Below are positions 9,257-18,307 of a stretch of 64,000 bases of DNA, piece after piece. The translations under genes and the position numbers were made by a program. Each line of letters begins with the position of its first letter. Within the stretch, counting starts at the first letter, position 1. The DNA comes from Pseudorhodobacter wandonensis (GTDB taxonomy: Bacteria; Pseudomonadota; Alphaproteobacteria; Rhodobacterales; Rhodobacteraceae), in contig NZ_LGHT01000044.1 in NCBI RefSeq assembly GCF_001202035.1, forward strand, positions 372,001 to 436,000. Direction: 5' to 3'. Below the pieces are notes generated by a model. That model worked only from the letters and a program-made list of their open reading frames with translations. It did no database searches and had not been told where the DNA came from.

Positions 9257-9655
9257 ATGAAACGTGCTTTTGTCCTTTTACTAACTGGCTTGGCAGGCTG
9301 CATCGCGCCGCAGGCCCAACGGGCAGACGTGGCAACGCTTGCGGGAAATTGGCGGGTGGTGACGCTTGGCGGTACAGCGCTGCCTGAAACGGCTAGTGTG
9401 ACAATCGATTTTGCAGCGCCTAGCGTGTCGGGCAGTTCAGGGTGCAATCGCTACACCGGCAGCTTTAGCCAAACAAATAACGATCTGGCGTTCGGCCCCA
9501 CCGCAATGACGCGCAAAGCCTGCCCACCTGCACGGATGGATCTGGAAACTGCGTTTACCCGCGCACTTGCGGCCATCACCCGCTATGAAATGGCCGAGAA
9601 TACGTTGCGGTTCTATGTTGGCGACACATTGATACTACAGGCGCAGCCGCGATAA
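9257..9655 (+). CDS. META-domain lipoprotein (HslJ-like)
   Basis: 132 residues from the ATG at 9257, preceded by GGAGGGGG. The N-terminus MKRAFVLLLTGLAGC is a lipoprotein signal with lipobox LAGC (lipidated Cys15). The rest is one META/HslJ domain: LAGNWRVVTLGG, SGSSGCNRYTGSF, and CPPARMDLETAFTRAL, a conserved GCNxYxGxY pattern with an invariant cysteine pair. Related proteins in other bacteria are linked to novobiocin resistance or heat stress, but function here is unknown. It follows the transglycosylase gene by 24 bases and may share its transcript. Convergent with the aldo/keto reductase gene. Confidence 0.85.
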   Translation: MKRAFVLLLTGLAGCIAPQAQRADVATLAGNWRVVTLGGTALPETASVTIDFAAPSVSGSSGCNRYTGSFSQTNNDLAFGPTAMTRKACPPARMDLETAFTRALAAITRYEMAENTLRFYVGDTLILQAQPR

Positions 9656-9674
9656 GCCGCCGCGCCCGTTTGCA

Positions 9675-10703
9675 TTATTCAGCCGAAGACTTTGCCCAAA
9701 GGTTAATGTCTTCTTCAGAAGAAATCTGGTCAATTTCGGCCAGCTCTGCTGCGGTAAATTCAAGGTTGCCAACGGCACCTGCGCAGTCAATCACCTGTTC
9801 AGGCTTTGACGCGCCGATCAGCGCCGTCGTGATGCCGCCTCCGCGCAACACCCAGGCAATCGCCATTTGCGCCAAGGTTTGCCCGCGCGCCTGTGCCATA
9901 GCATCCAAAGCCTTAACCGAGGCCAGGGCCCGCGCGGTGATCGTTTCGGGGTTGAGCGATTTACCCTGCGCCGCGCGGCTACCTTCGGGAATCCCGCCCA
10001 GGTATTTTTTGGTCAAAATTCCCTGTGCCAGTGGTGTAAAGGCAATCGACCCCACGCCCAGCTCGGCCAGCGTGTCCTTTAACCCGTCCTTTTCCACCCA
10101 GCGGTTCAGCAGGTTATAGCTCGGCTGATGAATCACACATGGCGTTCCTAGCTCTTTCAAAATCGCAACCGCCTCACGCGTCCGCTGCGAGTTATAGCTG
10201 GAAATCCCAACATATAGCGCGCGACCCGACCGCACGATATGGTCCAGCGCCCCCATGGTTTCCTCAAGCGGGGTGTCAGGGTCAAACCGGTGCGAATAAA
10301 AGATATCAACATAGTCCAACCCCATCCGCTTCAGCGATTGATCGCAAGAGGCGATCAAATACTTGCGGCTGCCCATCTCGCCATAGGGGCCGGGCCACAT
10401 GTTATAGCCGGCCTTGGACGAGATGATCAGTTCATCGCGATACCCTTTGAAATCGGTCGCTAGAATATCGCCAAAGGCCTCCTCGGCAGATCCGGGGGGC
10501 GGGCCATAGTTGTTGGCCAGATCGAAATGCGTGATGCCATGGTCAAACGCAGTCTGGCAAATCGCACGTTTGGTTTGATGCGGCGTGTCATAGCCGAAAT
10601 TATGCCAGAGCCCCAAAGACACCGCAGGCAGCTGCAACCCCGACTTGCCGCAGCGGCGATAGATCATGCGGGAATAGCGATCTTCTGCGGGTGAATACGG
10701 CAT
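9675..10703 (-). CDS. Aldo/keto reductase (YghZ / L-glyceraldehyde-3-phosphate reductase type)
   Basis: 342-residue NADPH-dependent reductase of the AKR superfamily (TIM barrel). The N-terminal YRRCGKSGLQLPAVSLGLWHNFG and the motif ITHFDLANNYGPPPGSAEEAFG are typical of the YghZ/MgrA group. Catalytic residues visible: Asp in FDLANNYG, Tyr in the same motif, Lys in IISSKAGYNMWPGPYG and His in DIFYSHRFDPDTP. The C-terminal GASKPEQV segment binds the NADP phosphate. AAAGGAG lies seven bases before the ATG. It is the last gene of the xylose operon, 110 bases after xylA, so a pentose-aldehyde or glyceraldehyde role is plausible but not shown. Confidence 0.88.
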   Translation of the reverse strand: MPYSPAEDRYSRMIYRRCGKSGLQLPAVSLGLWHNFGYDTPHQTKRAICQTAFDHGITHFDLANNYGPPPGSAEEAFGDILATDFKGYRDELIISSKAGYNMWPGPYGEMGSRKYLIASCDQSLKRMGLDYVDIFYSHRFDPDTPLEETMGALDHIVRSGRALYVGISSYNSQRTREAVAILKELGTPCVIHQPSYNLLNRWVEKDGLKDTLAELGVGSIAFTPLAQGILTKKYLGGIPEGSRAAQGKSLNPETITARALASVKALDAMAQARGQTLAQMAIAWVLRGGGITTALIGASKPEQVIDCAGAVGNLEFTAAELAEIDQISSEEDINLWAKSSAE

Positions 10704-10746
10704 CTTATGCTCCTTTGTCTGGTATGGAAGTTCTGGCCAATGTTTG

Positions 10747-10774
10747 GATGAAACGCAACCTCTTGCATTTCATC
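10747..10774 (-). terminator. Intercistronic hairpin downstream of xylA
   Basis: Inverted repeat GATGAAACGCAA / TTGCATTTCATC around a four-base loop, 12 positions with one C-A mismatch. It sits in the 110-base gap between the xylA stop and the aldo/keto reductase start, in the direction of transcription of both. There is no following U-run, so it looks more like an mRNA-processing or stability element or a weak terminator. It overlaps the repeated element at 10766-10791. Confidence 0.5.
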
Positions 10775-10791
10775 TTGGTCCAAATACCTAT
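10766..10791 (-). repeat. Intergenic 26-base repeat element, copy A
   Basis: Read on the minus strand: ATAGGTATTT, then GGA, then CCAAGATGAAATG. Copy B at 55151-55176 has the same two blocks with TTG in the middle, so 23 of 26 positions are the same or nearly so. Copy A lies between xylA and the aldo/keto reductase gene and points with transcription. No coding role is apparent. Confidence 0.7.
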
Positions 10792-10813
10792 CCGTCGCGG
10801 GCCACGAGGTGCC

Positions 10814-12115
10814 CTATACGAATTTATTCCAAAGGTTTTCCAGCCGCTCTTGTTTGCCTGACCGAGGTTGCGGGTTCACATCCCGCGCCAATACATCGGT
10901 GCAGATCGATGCGAGGTCAGACTTCAGCATCGCTTGCGCGGTGTCTGTCTCCCAACCTGCATAGCGTGTCTTGCGCAACGCCTCTAGGCTGCCATCCTCC
11001 AACAATGCCGCCGCCGATTTCAGCGCCCGCGCGCAGGTATCCATCCCGCCGACATGCGCCAAAATAAGGTCTTCGGCCTCAAGGCTTTGCCGCCGGATCT
11101 TGGCATCAAAATTGGTGCCGCCGGTGGTATAGCCACCCGCGCGCAGAATCTCATAAAACGCCAGTGCTTTTTCGGCATGGTTGTTGGGGAACTGGTCGGT
11201 ATCCCAACCTGATTGATAATCGTTGCGGTTCATATCAATCGACCCGAAAATCCCGAGACTCGCCGCTGTCGCGATCTCATGCTCAAAGCTGTGGCCCGCC
11301 AAAATCGCGTGGCCTTGCTCGATATTCACCTTCACTTCTTTTTCCAAACCATAGCGGCAGAGGAAACCGTACACAGTTGCCACGTCATAGTCATACTGGT
11401 GCTTCGATGGCTCTTGCGGCTTGGGCTCGATCAAAATCGCGCCCTTGAAGCCGATTTTGTACTTATACTCGACCACCATTTGCAAGAAACGCCCCATATG
11501 GTCAGCCTCAAGCCCCAAGTCGGTGTTCAGCAATGTCTCATAGCCTTCGCGCCCGCCCCAAAGCACATAGTTCTGCCCGCCCAGCCGTTGTGTCGTGTCC
11601 ATGCAGCCCTTTACGGTCGCTGCGGCATAGGCAAACACCTCGGGGTCAGGGTTTGTTGCGGCCCCTGACATCCAGCGCTTGTGGCTGAACATATTGGCGG
11701 TGCCCCACAGCAGCTTGGTTTTGGATGTCTCCATCTTGGCCGCAAAATAATCGGTGATCTCTTCCAGATTGCGCTGGCTTTCGGCAAAATTCGCGCCCTC
11801 GGGCCGCGCATCGGCATCGTGAAAGCAAAAGAACGGCATGTTCAGAATGTCGAACATTTCAAATGCAACGTCAGCCTTTAGCCGTGCCAAATCCATGGTG
11901 TCGCCAAACCATGGCCGGTCCAGTGTCTGGCCGCCAAACGGGTCACCGCCCGGCCATGCAAAACTATGCCAATAGGCCGCGGCAAAGCGCAGATGGTCCT
12001 CCATCCGCTTGCCCATGATTACCTCATCCGGGTTGTAATGGCGAAAGGCAAATTCGTTCTGGCTATCAACGCCTTCATAGGCGATCGCAGGGATGGATTT
12101 GAAAAAATCAGTCAT
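10814..12115 (-). CDS. xylA: Xylose isomerase
   Basis: Converts D-xylose to D-xylulose in the cytoplasm; a TIM barrel with two divalent metals. 433 residues, the normal length for the type II (long) enzyme. Visible signatures: [13 protein letters not shown] with active-site His and [12 protein letters not shown] (catalytic His), metal ligands in [18 protein letters not shown] (Glu) and [34 protein letters not shown] (Asp ligands) and [13 protein letters not shown]. It overlaps the end of xylB by four bases (start ATG within ATGA), so it is coupled to the kinase gene ahead of it. Confidence 0.97.
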   Translation of the reverse strand: MTDFFKSIPAIAYEGVDSQNEFAFRHYNPDEVIMGKRMEDHLRFAAAYWHSFAWPGGDPFGGQTLDRPWFGDTMDLARLKADVAFEMFDILNMPFFCFHDADARPEGANFAESQRNLEEITDYFAAKMETSKTKLLWGTANMFSHKRWMSGAATNPDPEVFAYAAATVKGCMDTTQRLGGQNYVLWGGREGYETLLNTDLGLEADHMGRFLQMVVEYKYKIGFKGAILIEPKPQEPSKHQYDYDVATVYGFLCRYGLEKEVKVNIEQGHAILAGHSFEHEIATAASLGIFGSIDMNRNDYQSGWDTDQFPNNHAEKALAFYEILRAGGYTTGGTNFDAKIRRQSLEAEDLILAHVGGMDTCARALKSAAALLEDGSLEALRKTRYAGWETDTAQAMLKSDLASICTDVLARDVNPQPRSGKQERLENLWNKFV

Positions 12116-13548
12116 TTCAGTGCCTTAATTGCAGATTGGGCGGCGGAATAACGGGCATAGCCCGCATCAAATGCCGATGTTAGGGATGGAATAGGGTCGA
12201 TTTGCCGTGCGATCGGGGGCAGGGTGGCAATCTCTGCCCCTGCGCCGGTCGCGGCCATTATTGCCAGTCGTGCTGCGCCAAAAGCGCCGCCAAGGTCACC
12301 CGCCTGTGGCACCAGAACCGGCACTTTCAGTGCTGTAGCAATCGCTGCAAGCCAATAGTCGGATCGAGAGCCACCACCAACAGCGATCAATTTCTCAAGG
12401 CGTGTTCCCGTACTGGCAAGGGCATCACGGCAGTCGCGCAAGGCAAAGGTCACGCCTTCCAGCACCGCGCGGGTTCCGGCGGCGGTATCGGTCGCATGCT
12501 CTAGCCCTAGAAACGCGCCACGAATATGGGCATCGTTCAGCGGCGTGCGCTCGCCCCCCAGATAGGGCAAAAACAAGGGCTTGCTGGGCGATTGCAGGGT
12601 GCCAAGCCCACCTGTCAGGGCCGCAGCTGTTTGGCCCACCAACCGCGCATACCAGTTCAGCGCATCGGTGGCAGACAATATAACCCCCATCTGATGCCAG
12701 GTCTCGGGCAGGGCGTGGCAAAACGTATGGACCGCCGAATCCGCGTTGGGGTGATAGCCGTCATTCGCGGCAAACAAAACGCCAGAGGTGCCAAGCGATA
12801 CAAATGCCTCGCCCGCGCGCACAACGCCCACACCGACGCCTGATGCTGCATTGTCGCCGCCGCCCCCTGCAATCACGACACCTGCAGGCAGGCCCCAGCG
12901 GGCCGCCAACGCCGGTCGCAACGTGCCGGAAGCTGCCGATCCTTCGACAAGCCGTGGCATGTTTTCGCGGCTAAGGCCGGTTGCCGCCAGCAGGTCATCT
13001 GACCAATCGCGCGCTTGCGTGTCCAACCAACTGGTGCCTGCGGCATCCGACATTTCGGCGACATATTCACCCGAAAGCCACAGGCGCAGGTAGTCCTTGG
13101 GCAGCAAAACCCGTGCCACGCGCGCCCAGTTCTGCGGCTCATGCGCGCGGATCCAGGCCAGTTTCGGCGCCGTAAATCCGGGAAAGACAATATTGCCCGT
13201 CACGCGCCGAAACATCGGATCGCCGTCTAACGCGGCGGCCTCGGCTGCGCTGCGGGTATCATTCCACAAAATGCACGGGCGGATTACCTCATCCGCTGCG
13301 TCAATCAGGGTGGCGCCGTGCATCTGGCCGGATAGCCCGATGCCGCGCACGGCATCTAACCCGTGCGGCGAAAGCTGGTCCATCACGGCTTCGGCCGCAG
13401 CAATCCAATCGGCAGGGTTTTGTTCCGACCACCCTTCATGCGGGCGTTGCACCATCAGCGGCGCCGATGCCTCGGCCAGAACATTTTGATCGACGTCAAT
13501 CAAGATGCCCTTCAGGCCGGAAGTCCCAAGGTCAAGGCCGATATACAT
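12112..13548 (-). CDS. xylB: Xylulokinase
   Basis: Phosphorylates D-xylulose to xylulose 5-phosphate for the pentose phosphate pathway. 478 residues, FGGY-family carbohydrate kinase. N-terminal phosphate loop [17 protein letters not shown], the substrate-site segment [13 protein letters not shown], the middle [12 protein letters not shown], and C-terminal ATP site [14 protein letters not shown] and [17 protein letters not shown] are all present. The ATG at 13548 overlaps the upstream ATPase gene stop by one base (TGATG). Part of the minus-strand xyl operon. Confidence 0.96.
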   Translation of the reverse strand: MYIGLDLGTSGLKGILIDVDQNVLAEASAPLMVQRPHEGWSEQNPADWIAAAEAVMDQLSPHGLDAVRGIGLSGQMHGATLIDAADEVIRPCILWNDTRSAAEAAALDGDPMFRRVTGNIVFPGFTAPKLAWIRAHEPQNWARVARVLLPKDYLRLWLSGEYVAEMSDAAGTSWLDTQARDWSDDLLAATGLSRENMPRLVEGSAASGTLRPALAARWGLPAGVVIAGGGGDNAASGVGVGVVRAGEAFVSLGTSGVLFAANDGYHPNADSAVHTFCHALPETWHQMGVILSATDALNWYARLVGQTAAALTGGLGTLQSPSKPLFLPYLGGERTPLNDAHIRGAFLGLEHATDTAAGTRAVLEGVTFALRDCRDALASTGTRLEKLIAVGGGSRSDYWLAAIATALKVPVLVPQAGDLGGAFGAARLAIMAATGAGAEIATLPPIARQIDPIPSLTSAFDAGYARYSAAQSAIKALK

Positions 13549-14306
13549 CAGGCGGCCTTTTCCGGTTTCTTCCCAAGGATGATCATCGACAGAATGTCTT
13601 CATCTGTCACTTTATCCACATCAACCGTTCCAACCAGTTGCCCGTTTTTCATTACAGACGCGCGGTCGCACAGCTTCATCACGTTATGGATGTCATGCTC
13701 GATCAGGAAAATGCCAAGCCCTTGTTTCTTCAGCTCTTGGATCAGTTCCGAAACCATTTCGGTTTCTTGCGGGCCAAGCGCTGCTGTGGGTTCATCCATG
13801 ATCAGAATGCGCGCGTTGAAATACACGGCGCGGGCGATGGCAACCGATTGCCGCTGGCCACCCGAAAGCGCCGAAACCGGCACGTTGAACTTTTTAAAGT
13901 TCGGGTTCAACCGCTGCATGATCTTGCGGGTTTCGGCCTCCATCTTGCTGTCATTTACGAAACCCATCGGGCTGATAATTTCGCGGCCCAAGAACAGGTT
14001 GGACGCCGCGTCAAGGTTATCGGCCAGCGCAAGAGTTTGATAAATCGTCTCAATATTCTGCGCACGGGCATCGCGTGGGTTGCCGATCGTCACTGGCTTG
14101 CCGTCGATCAAAATCTGGCCGGCATCGGCTTGATAAGCCCCCGACAGGCATTTGATCAGCGTCGACTTGCCCGCGCCGTTGTGGCCCAACAAGCCAACAA
14201 CCTCGCCCGGATGCAGATCGATGGTGACGTGATCAACGGCTTTGATGCCGCCGAAGGAAATCGAGATATCGCGCATCTCGACCAGTGGAGTTCCCTTATT
14301 GGTCAT
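13548..14306 (-). CDS. Sugar ABC transporter ATP-binding protein, single cassette (xylose import)
   Basis: Energises the xylose importer. 252 residues with one ABC domain only: Walker [17 protein letters not shown]-loop in [13 protein letters not shown], signature [15 protein letters not shown], Walker [14 protein letters not shown] and the switch His in [11 protein letters not shown]. coli XylG has two fused cassettes of about 500 residues, so this is the FrcA-like single-cassette form common in alphaproteobacteria, probably working as a homodimer. I chose the ATG at 14306, with AAGGGA upstream, over a GTG 15 bases earlier that overlaps the xylH stop. Confidence 0.92.
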   Translation of the reverse strand: MTNKGTPLVEMRDISISFGGIKAVDHVTIDLHPGEVVGLLGHNGAGKSTLIKCLSGAYQADAGQILIDGKPVTIGNPRDARAQNIETIYQTLALADNLDAASNLFLGREIISPMGFVNDSKMEAETRKIMQRLNPNFKKFNVPVSALSGGQRQSVAIARAVYFNARILIMDEPTAALGPQETEMVSELIQELKKQGLGIFLIEHDIHNVMKLCDRASVMKNGQLVGTVDVDKVTDEDILSMIILGKKPEKAA

Positions 14307-14317
14307 GGCGTTTCCCT

Positions 14318-15631
14318 TCACTTCACTTTTTTGCGGTAGAGGTTGTCGAGATAGACAGCGAACACAAGCACCGAGCCAACGACGATTTGCTGGACTGATG
14401 TATCAAACCCGATCAGCACCATACCGGTTTGCAAGCTTTGCATCACCAGCGCACCCAGAATGGCACCGTAGATGGTGCCCAAGCCCCCCGCCAGCGACGT
14501 GCCGCCAATTACGGCTGCGGCAATTACATACAGCTCGTCAAAGACACCCAACGCATTGGTGGCCGAGTTCAGTCGGGCCGAAGCAACCACACCGGCAAGA
14601 CCTGCAAGCATACCCATCAGCGCGAAAATCTTAAGCGTCATCCACTTTACGTTAATACCTGCCAGCGCCGCAGCCTCGGGGTTGCCGCCAATCGCAAAGA
14701 CATAGCGGCCAAAGCGCGTGCGGGTCATCAGAATGGTCATGCAAATGCCAACCGCGACCAAAATCAGCACCGGAATGGCAAAGCCATGGCTGATAAACAG
14801 GCCTTCGGGTGGCACGGTGATATTATTCGCCTTGGCATAGGCATTCACAATACCGCGGGGCCAGGGGTAGGCGTTCACCAACAGCACCGCGCCAATGATC
14901 GCTCCGCAGCCGACCACGGCCAGGAATGCCTCGGCCCACATCGGGCGCAGCTTGAAATCATGCATAACGCGTTGTTTGCGGCCTGAATGCAGCATCCAGA
15001 TTACACCAGCACAGGCCAAAAGCCCGACAATCCAGCTGCCCGTCGCGCCTACTGCGCCATAGGGGCCACCGCCCAGCAGGGCAAAATTCTCATCCACGGG
15101 CGAAATCGTGCGGCCGCCTGCCGATAGGAACGCACAGCCGCGCCATACCAACAGACCACCCAAAGTTACAATAAACGCCGGAATGCCGCGATAGGCGATC
15201 AGCCAACCTTGGAACACCCCGATCAGGGCACCCGCCGCCATGCCGACGATCACTGCAATAATCCAGATAAACGGGTTGCCAAGACCGATCAGCGGCGGCA
15301 AGACGTTTACCTGCAACAGGCCCATGATCATCGCCGTCAGGCCCAGCACCGCGCCAACCGACAAGTCGATATTGCGGGTGACAATTACCAAAACCATACC
15401 CGTGGCCATAATGCCGATGGATGAGGTTTGCACTGACAGGTTCCACAGATTTCGTGGTGTCAGGAAAAACCCGCCATTGCCGAAAATCGCGCCATAAAAG
15501 TGAAAGCCAAACCAGATCAGCAAAAGCGCTCCGACCATGCCCAGCAATCGCGTGTCAATTTCTGTCGCGCGCAAAAAGCGGTTCAACAACGAGACGTTTT
15601 GGTCTGTTTTGGGGGTGGATGTATCGGTCAT
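14318..15631 (-). CDS. xylH: Xylose-type sugar ABC transporter permease
   Basis: Inner-membrane permease of the BPD_transp_2 (RbsC/XylH) family, about 437 residues from the ATG at 15631; the frame continues 25 codons upstream without need. Roughly ten hydrophobic segments are visible, beginning with [19 protein letters not shown]. Conserved family stretches include [38 protein letters not shown] and [15 protein letters not shown], followed by the loop [21 protein letters not shown] and [20 protein letters not shown]. An insertion in the middle (about 200-290) is typical of XylH-like permeases. It follows xylF after a strong intercistronic hairpin. Confidence 0.93.
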   Translation of the reverse strand: MTDTSTPKTDQNVSLLNRFLRATEIDTRLLGMVGALLLIWFGFHFYGAIFGNGGFFLTPRNLWNLSVQTSSIGIMATGMVLVIVTRNIDLSVGAVLGLTAMIMGLLQVNVLPPLIGLGNPFIWIIAVIVGMAAGALIGVFQGWLIAYRGIPAFIVTLGGLLVWRGCAFLSAGGRTISPVDENFALLGGGPYGAVGATGSWIVGLLACAGVIWMLHSGRKQRVMHDFKLRPMWAEAFLAVVGCGAIIGAVLLVNAYPWPRGIVNAYAKANNITVPPEGLFISHGFAIPVLILVAVGICMTILMTRTRFGRYVFAIGGNPEAAALAGINVKWMTLKIFALMGMLAGLAGVVASARLNSATNALGVFDELYVIAAAVIGGTSLAGGLGTIYGAILGALVMQSLQTGMVLIGFDTSVQQIVVGSVLVFAVYLDNLYRKKVK

Positions 15632-15736
15632 ATCCGGGTCCAACGATATAGATGGGATGGGTTGCAGGCCAACTGCCCAAGACGAGAGCCTCGAGGTGCC
15701 ATTCACAAACCATTCGCCATGTCAGGAAAGGGGGGA

Positions 15737-15764
15737 TTCCGGCACCAACGTATTGGTGCCGGAA
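15737..15764 (-). terminator. Strong intercistronic hairpin between xylF and xylH
   Basis: Perfect 12-bp inverted repeat TTCCGGCACCAA / TTGGTGCCGGAA with loop CGTA, starting 13 bases after the xylF stop codon. On the transcribed (minus) strand it is followed by TCCCCCC rather than a U-run. This is the position where binding-protein-dependent transporters often carry a stabilising or partially terminating stem-loop that keeps binding-protein mRNA more abundant than permease mRNA. Confidence 0.8.
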
Positions 15765-15777
15765 AGGGCCTATGCGA

Positions 15778-16803
15778 TTACTCGCAAGCAGCAACACCTG
15801 CCATTGCGCCTTCACAAGCCATCTCTTTAGTGATGTGGCCCGCGTCAATCGCAAGGTTCAGCGTATCTTTGGTGATCGGGGTTGGCTTCAGCAGGATCGC
15901 GTTCATCTCAACGCCTTTTTCGCCACCGTTAAACTTGGACGCGCCGTCGATTGCGCCCATTTCGGTGCCTTCAGCCAAAGCCGCAGCAATTTCGCCCGCA
16001 GCTTTACCCAGCTGACGCGAGTCTTTCCAAACCGAAACGGTCTGAGAGCCGCGTGCAACACGGTTGATCGCCGCCAAGTCACCGTCTTGACCGCCAACAG
16101 GGATAACAAGACCCTGCGCTGCCAAAGCTGCGATAACGCCGCCAGCCATACCATCGTTTTCGGCCAGAACCGCATCAACCGCGTTGTTATTCGCGGTCAG
16201 GATCTGTTCCATGTTCTTTTGCGCGTTTTCAGGCTTCCACCCGTCCGAGAATGCTTCGCCAACGATCTTGATCTTGCCGGCTTTAACATCCGCGCCGATC
16301 ACTTCCATCATGCCTTCCAGCAAGAAAGCCGCGTTCGGATCACCGGGGTCGCCCTTGATGATGGCATAGTTGCCTTCGGGCAGAACGCCTTTGATGGTTT
16401 CAGCGATGATCGAGCCAACGCCTTTGTTGTCGAATGTCAGGTAGAAGGTGCGGTCATCTTCGATCAGGCGGTCGTAGCCGATCATTGGAATACCTTCAGC
16501 CGCAGCTTTATCAATCGCCGGGCCAATAGCGTCTTTGTCCCATGCGTTGATGATCAGTGCGTTGGCGCCTTGGGCAATCAGCGCTTCAATATCGGTCAAC
16601 TGCTTGGCCGAGGATGATTGCGCGTCTGACGAGATGTAAGTGTCGCCAGCAGCTTCGATTGCAGCTTTCATTGCAGCTTCGTCAATCTTCCAGCGCTCTT
16701 CTTGAAAGCTCGCCCAAGATACGCCGATTTTCTTGCCTTCGGCCAGTGCAGCCGTCGAAAAGCCTACCGTAGCCATGACGGCCAGCAAAATTGCGTTACG
16801 CAT
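15778..16803 (-). CDS. xylF: D-xylose ABC transporter periplasmic substrate-binding protein
   Basis: 341 residues from the ATG at 16803, preceded by a strong ribosome site (GGAGGAAAC). Signal peptide MRNAILLAVMATVGFSTAALA, cleaved before EGKKIG. The rest is a type I periplasmic binding protein (Peripla_BP_4): IGVSWASFQEERWKIDEAA, QGANALIINAWDKDAIGPA, IPMIGYDRLIEDDRTFY with the DR pair used for sugar binding, VLAENDGMAGGVIAAL and VGGQDGDLAAINR. These match XylF more closely than RbsB or ChvE. First gene of the operon, under the promoter at 16868-16897. The C-terminus carries a cysteine pair (CEGAMAGVAACE). Confidence 0.94.
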   Translation of the reverse strand: MRNAILLAVMATVGFSTAALAEGKKIGVSWASFQEERWKIDEAAMKAAIEAAGDTYISSDAQSSSAKQLTDIEALIAQGANALIINAWDKDAIGPAIDKAAAEGIPMIGYDRLIEDDRTFYLTFDNKGVGSIIAETIKGVLPEGNYAIIKGDPGDPNAAFLLEGMMEVIGADVKAGKIKIVGEAFSDGWKPENAQKNMEQILTANNNAVDAVLAENDGMAGGVIAALAAQGLVIPVGGQDGDLAAINRVARGSQTVSVWKDSRQLGKAAGEIAAALAEGTEMGAIDGASKFNGGEKGVEMNAILLKPTPITKDTLNLAIDAGHITKEMACEGAMAGVAACE

Positions 16804-16867
16804 GTGTTTCCTCCCTGTGGAATCGACCCTTTGCGGATCGGCCCGACGGATTCGCCGGTACAAAATC

Positions 16868-16897
16868 TTTCTATCCCACAATAAATTCAGTTGTCAA
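16868..16897 (-). promoter_or_regulatory. Predicted sigma-70 type promoter of the xyl operon
   Basis: On the minus strand a consensus -35 TTGACA (16897-16892), an 18-base spacer and a -10-like TAGAAA (16873-16868, four of six matches) stand about 65 bases before the xylF start. The surrounding sequence (16880-16910) is markedly A+T-rich, unlike the rest of the window, and lies in the 217-base gap shared with the divergent xylR, so an XylR operator probably overlaps it. I could not define a convincing dyad for the repressor. Confidence 0.6.
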
Positions 16898-17020
16898 AAT
16901 AAAAATAGATGTCACTATGCGTGTTGTGCTGGATTTATAGTCGATTTTGCTGCGATGCGGCGACAATATCGCTCCATCTGGCAAAAGACTGCCTTTTTAA
17001 ATTCGAGGATTGAATAAATT

Positions 17021-18307
17021 ATGCCGCAACTGCACGATAGCTTTGCCCCAAACGCTGTGCCGGGTTGCGGTCCGCTCATTCCGGCTTTGTCTGATGCGTT
17101 GCGGCCGTTGCGCCAGCAAATCTTTGAACGCGTGCGCGCGGCGGGCCAGATTGCGCGCGTTCAGGTTGCCAAGGAATTGGGGGTCAGCCCCGCCTCGGTT
17201 ACAACCGGCGTTTCAGAGCTGATCGACGCGGGATTGCTGGAGGAAGTGATCGCGCCGCGCGAAGGTGAGGCAGGTCGTGGCCGGCCGGCCGTTGCCTTGG
17301 GTGTGCGGGCCTGCGCCCATTACGTGGCCGGCATGAAGCTGTCAGACCGCGAGCATACCGCCGTTATCGTCGACTTCGCTGGCAATGTAATCGCGAATGA
17401 GGTGGTGCAGCGCACCCCCAGTGCGATGGCCTTGCCGCAACTGCTAGCGGCAATGGAAACCTTGCTGGATAAAGTATGCGCCAAGGCGGGTATAAACCGT
17501 ACCGAGCTTACGGCCCTGGGCCTTGGGGTGCCGGGGTTTGTCGATAGCGGCGCGGGCCAGGTGATGTGGTCGTCAGTCATGGCCGAGCGGGGACTGAACC
17601 TTGCAGCCTTGGCGACTGCGCATTTAGGTCTTGCAGTGCATATTGATAACGATGCGAATTTGGTCACGCTGGCCGAGCTGTGGTTCGGTGCAGGGCGTGG
17701 GCTTTCGGATTTTGCGGTGGTCACGATTGAGCATGGCGTCGGCATGGGTGTCGTGGTGAACCATCGCATTTATCGTGGCGCACATGGCTTGGGCATGGAA
17801 CTGGGCCATACAAAGGTACAGCTGGACGGCGCATTGTGTCGCTGTGGCCAGCGCGGCTGCCTTGAGGCCTATGTCGCCGATTACGCGTTGGCGCGTGAAG
17901 CATCGACTGCGCTGAACTGGGTTGGCAAAGATGGCCAGTCGATCAATGTTTTGTTGGAAAGCCTGTATGACCATGCCAAAGCGGGCAATGCGGCGGCGCG
18001 GTCTATCTTTCGCCGCGCGGGCCGCTATCTGGCCGTGGGTTTGTCGAATGTCGTCAACCTGTTTGATCCATCCTTGATTATTCTAAGCGGCGAACGGATG
18101 CGCTATGACTATCTTTATGCGGCCGATACTTTAGCGGAAATGGAGAATCTTGCCATAGCTACGGGTCGCCCCCTTCCTCCGATAGAAATCCATGCCTGGG
18201 GCGATTTGCTGTGGGCGCAGGGTGCTGCGGCCCTGGCGCTTTCGGCGGTAACCGAAGGGTTGCTGGCAGGCAATCGTGATGGGCAACGTGAGGTGGCGGC
18301 GCAATGA
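17021..18307 (+). CDS. xylR: ROK-family transcriptional regulator of xylose use
   Basis: 428 residues. N-terminal winged helix-turn-helix (about 25-85: LRQQIFERVRAAGQIARVQVAKELGVSPASVTTGVSELIDAG), then a ROK sugar-kinase-like domain with the phosphate-loop-like GLGVPGFVDSG, VHIDNDANLVTLAE and the zinc site (GHTKVQ then CRCGQRGCLEAYV, residues about 265-290: His and three Cys). ROK repressors bind sugar and release DNA. Divergent from xylF, so it most likely represses the xylose operon in the absence of xylose and may control itself. ATG at 17021 follows GAGGA. Its stop overlaps the next start by four bases. Confidence 0.9.
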   Translation: MPQLHDSFAPNAVPGCGPLIPALSDALRPLRQQIFERVRAAGQIARVQVAKELGVSPASVTTGVSELIDAGLLEEVIAPREGEAGRGRPAVALGVRACAHYVAGMKLSDREHTAVIVDFAGNVIANEVVQRTPSAMALPQLLAAMETLLDKVCAKAGINRTELTALGLGVPGFVDSGAGQVMWSSVMAERGLNLAALATAHLGLAVHIDNDANLVTLAELWFGAGRGLSDFAVVTIEHGVGMGVVVNHRIYRGAHGLGMELGHTKVQLDGALCRCGQRGCLEAYVADYALAREASTALNWVGKDGQSINVLLESLYDHAKAGNAAARSIFRRAGRYLAVGLSNVVNLFDPSLIILSGERMRYDYLYAADTLAEMENLAIATGRPLPPIEIHAWGDLLWAQGAAALALSAVTEGLLAGNRDGQREVAAQ

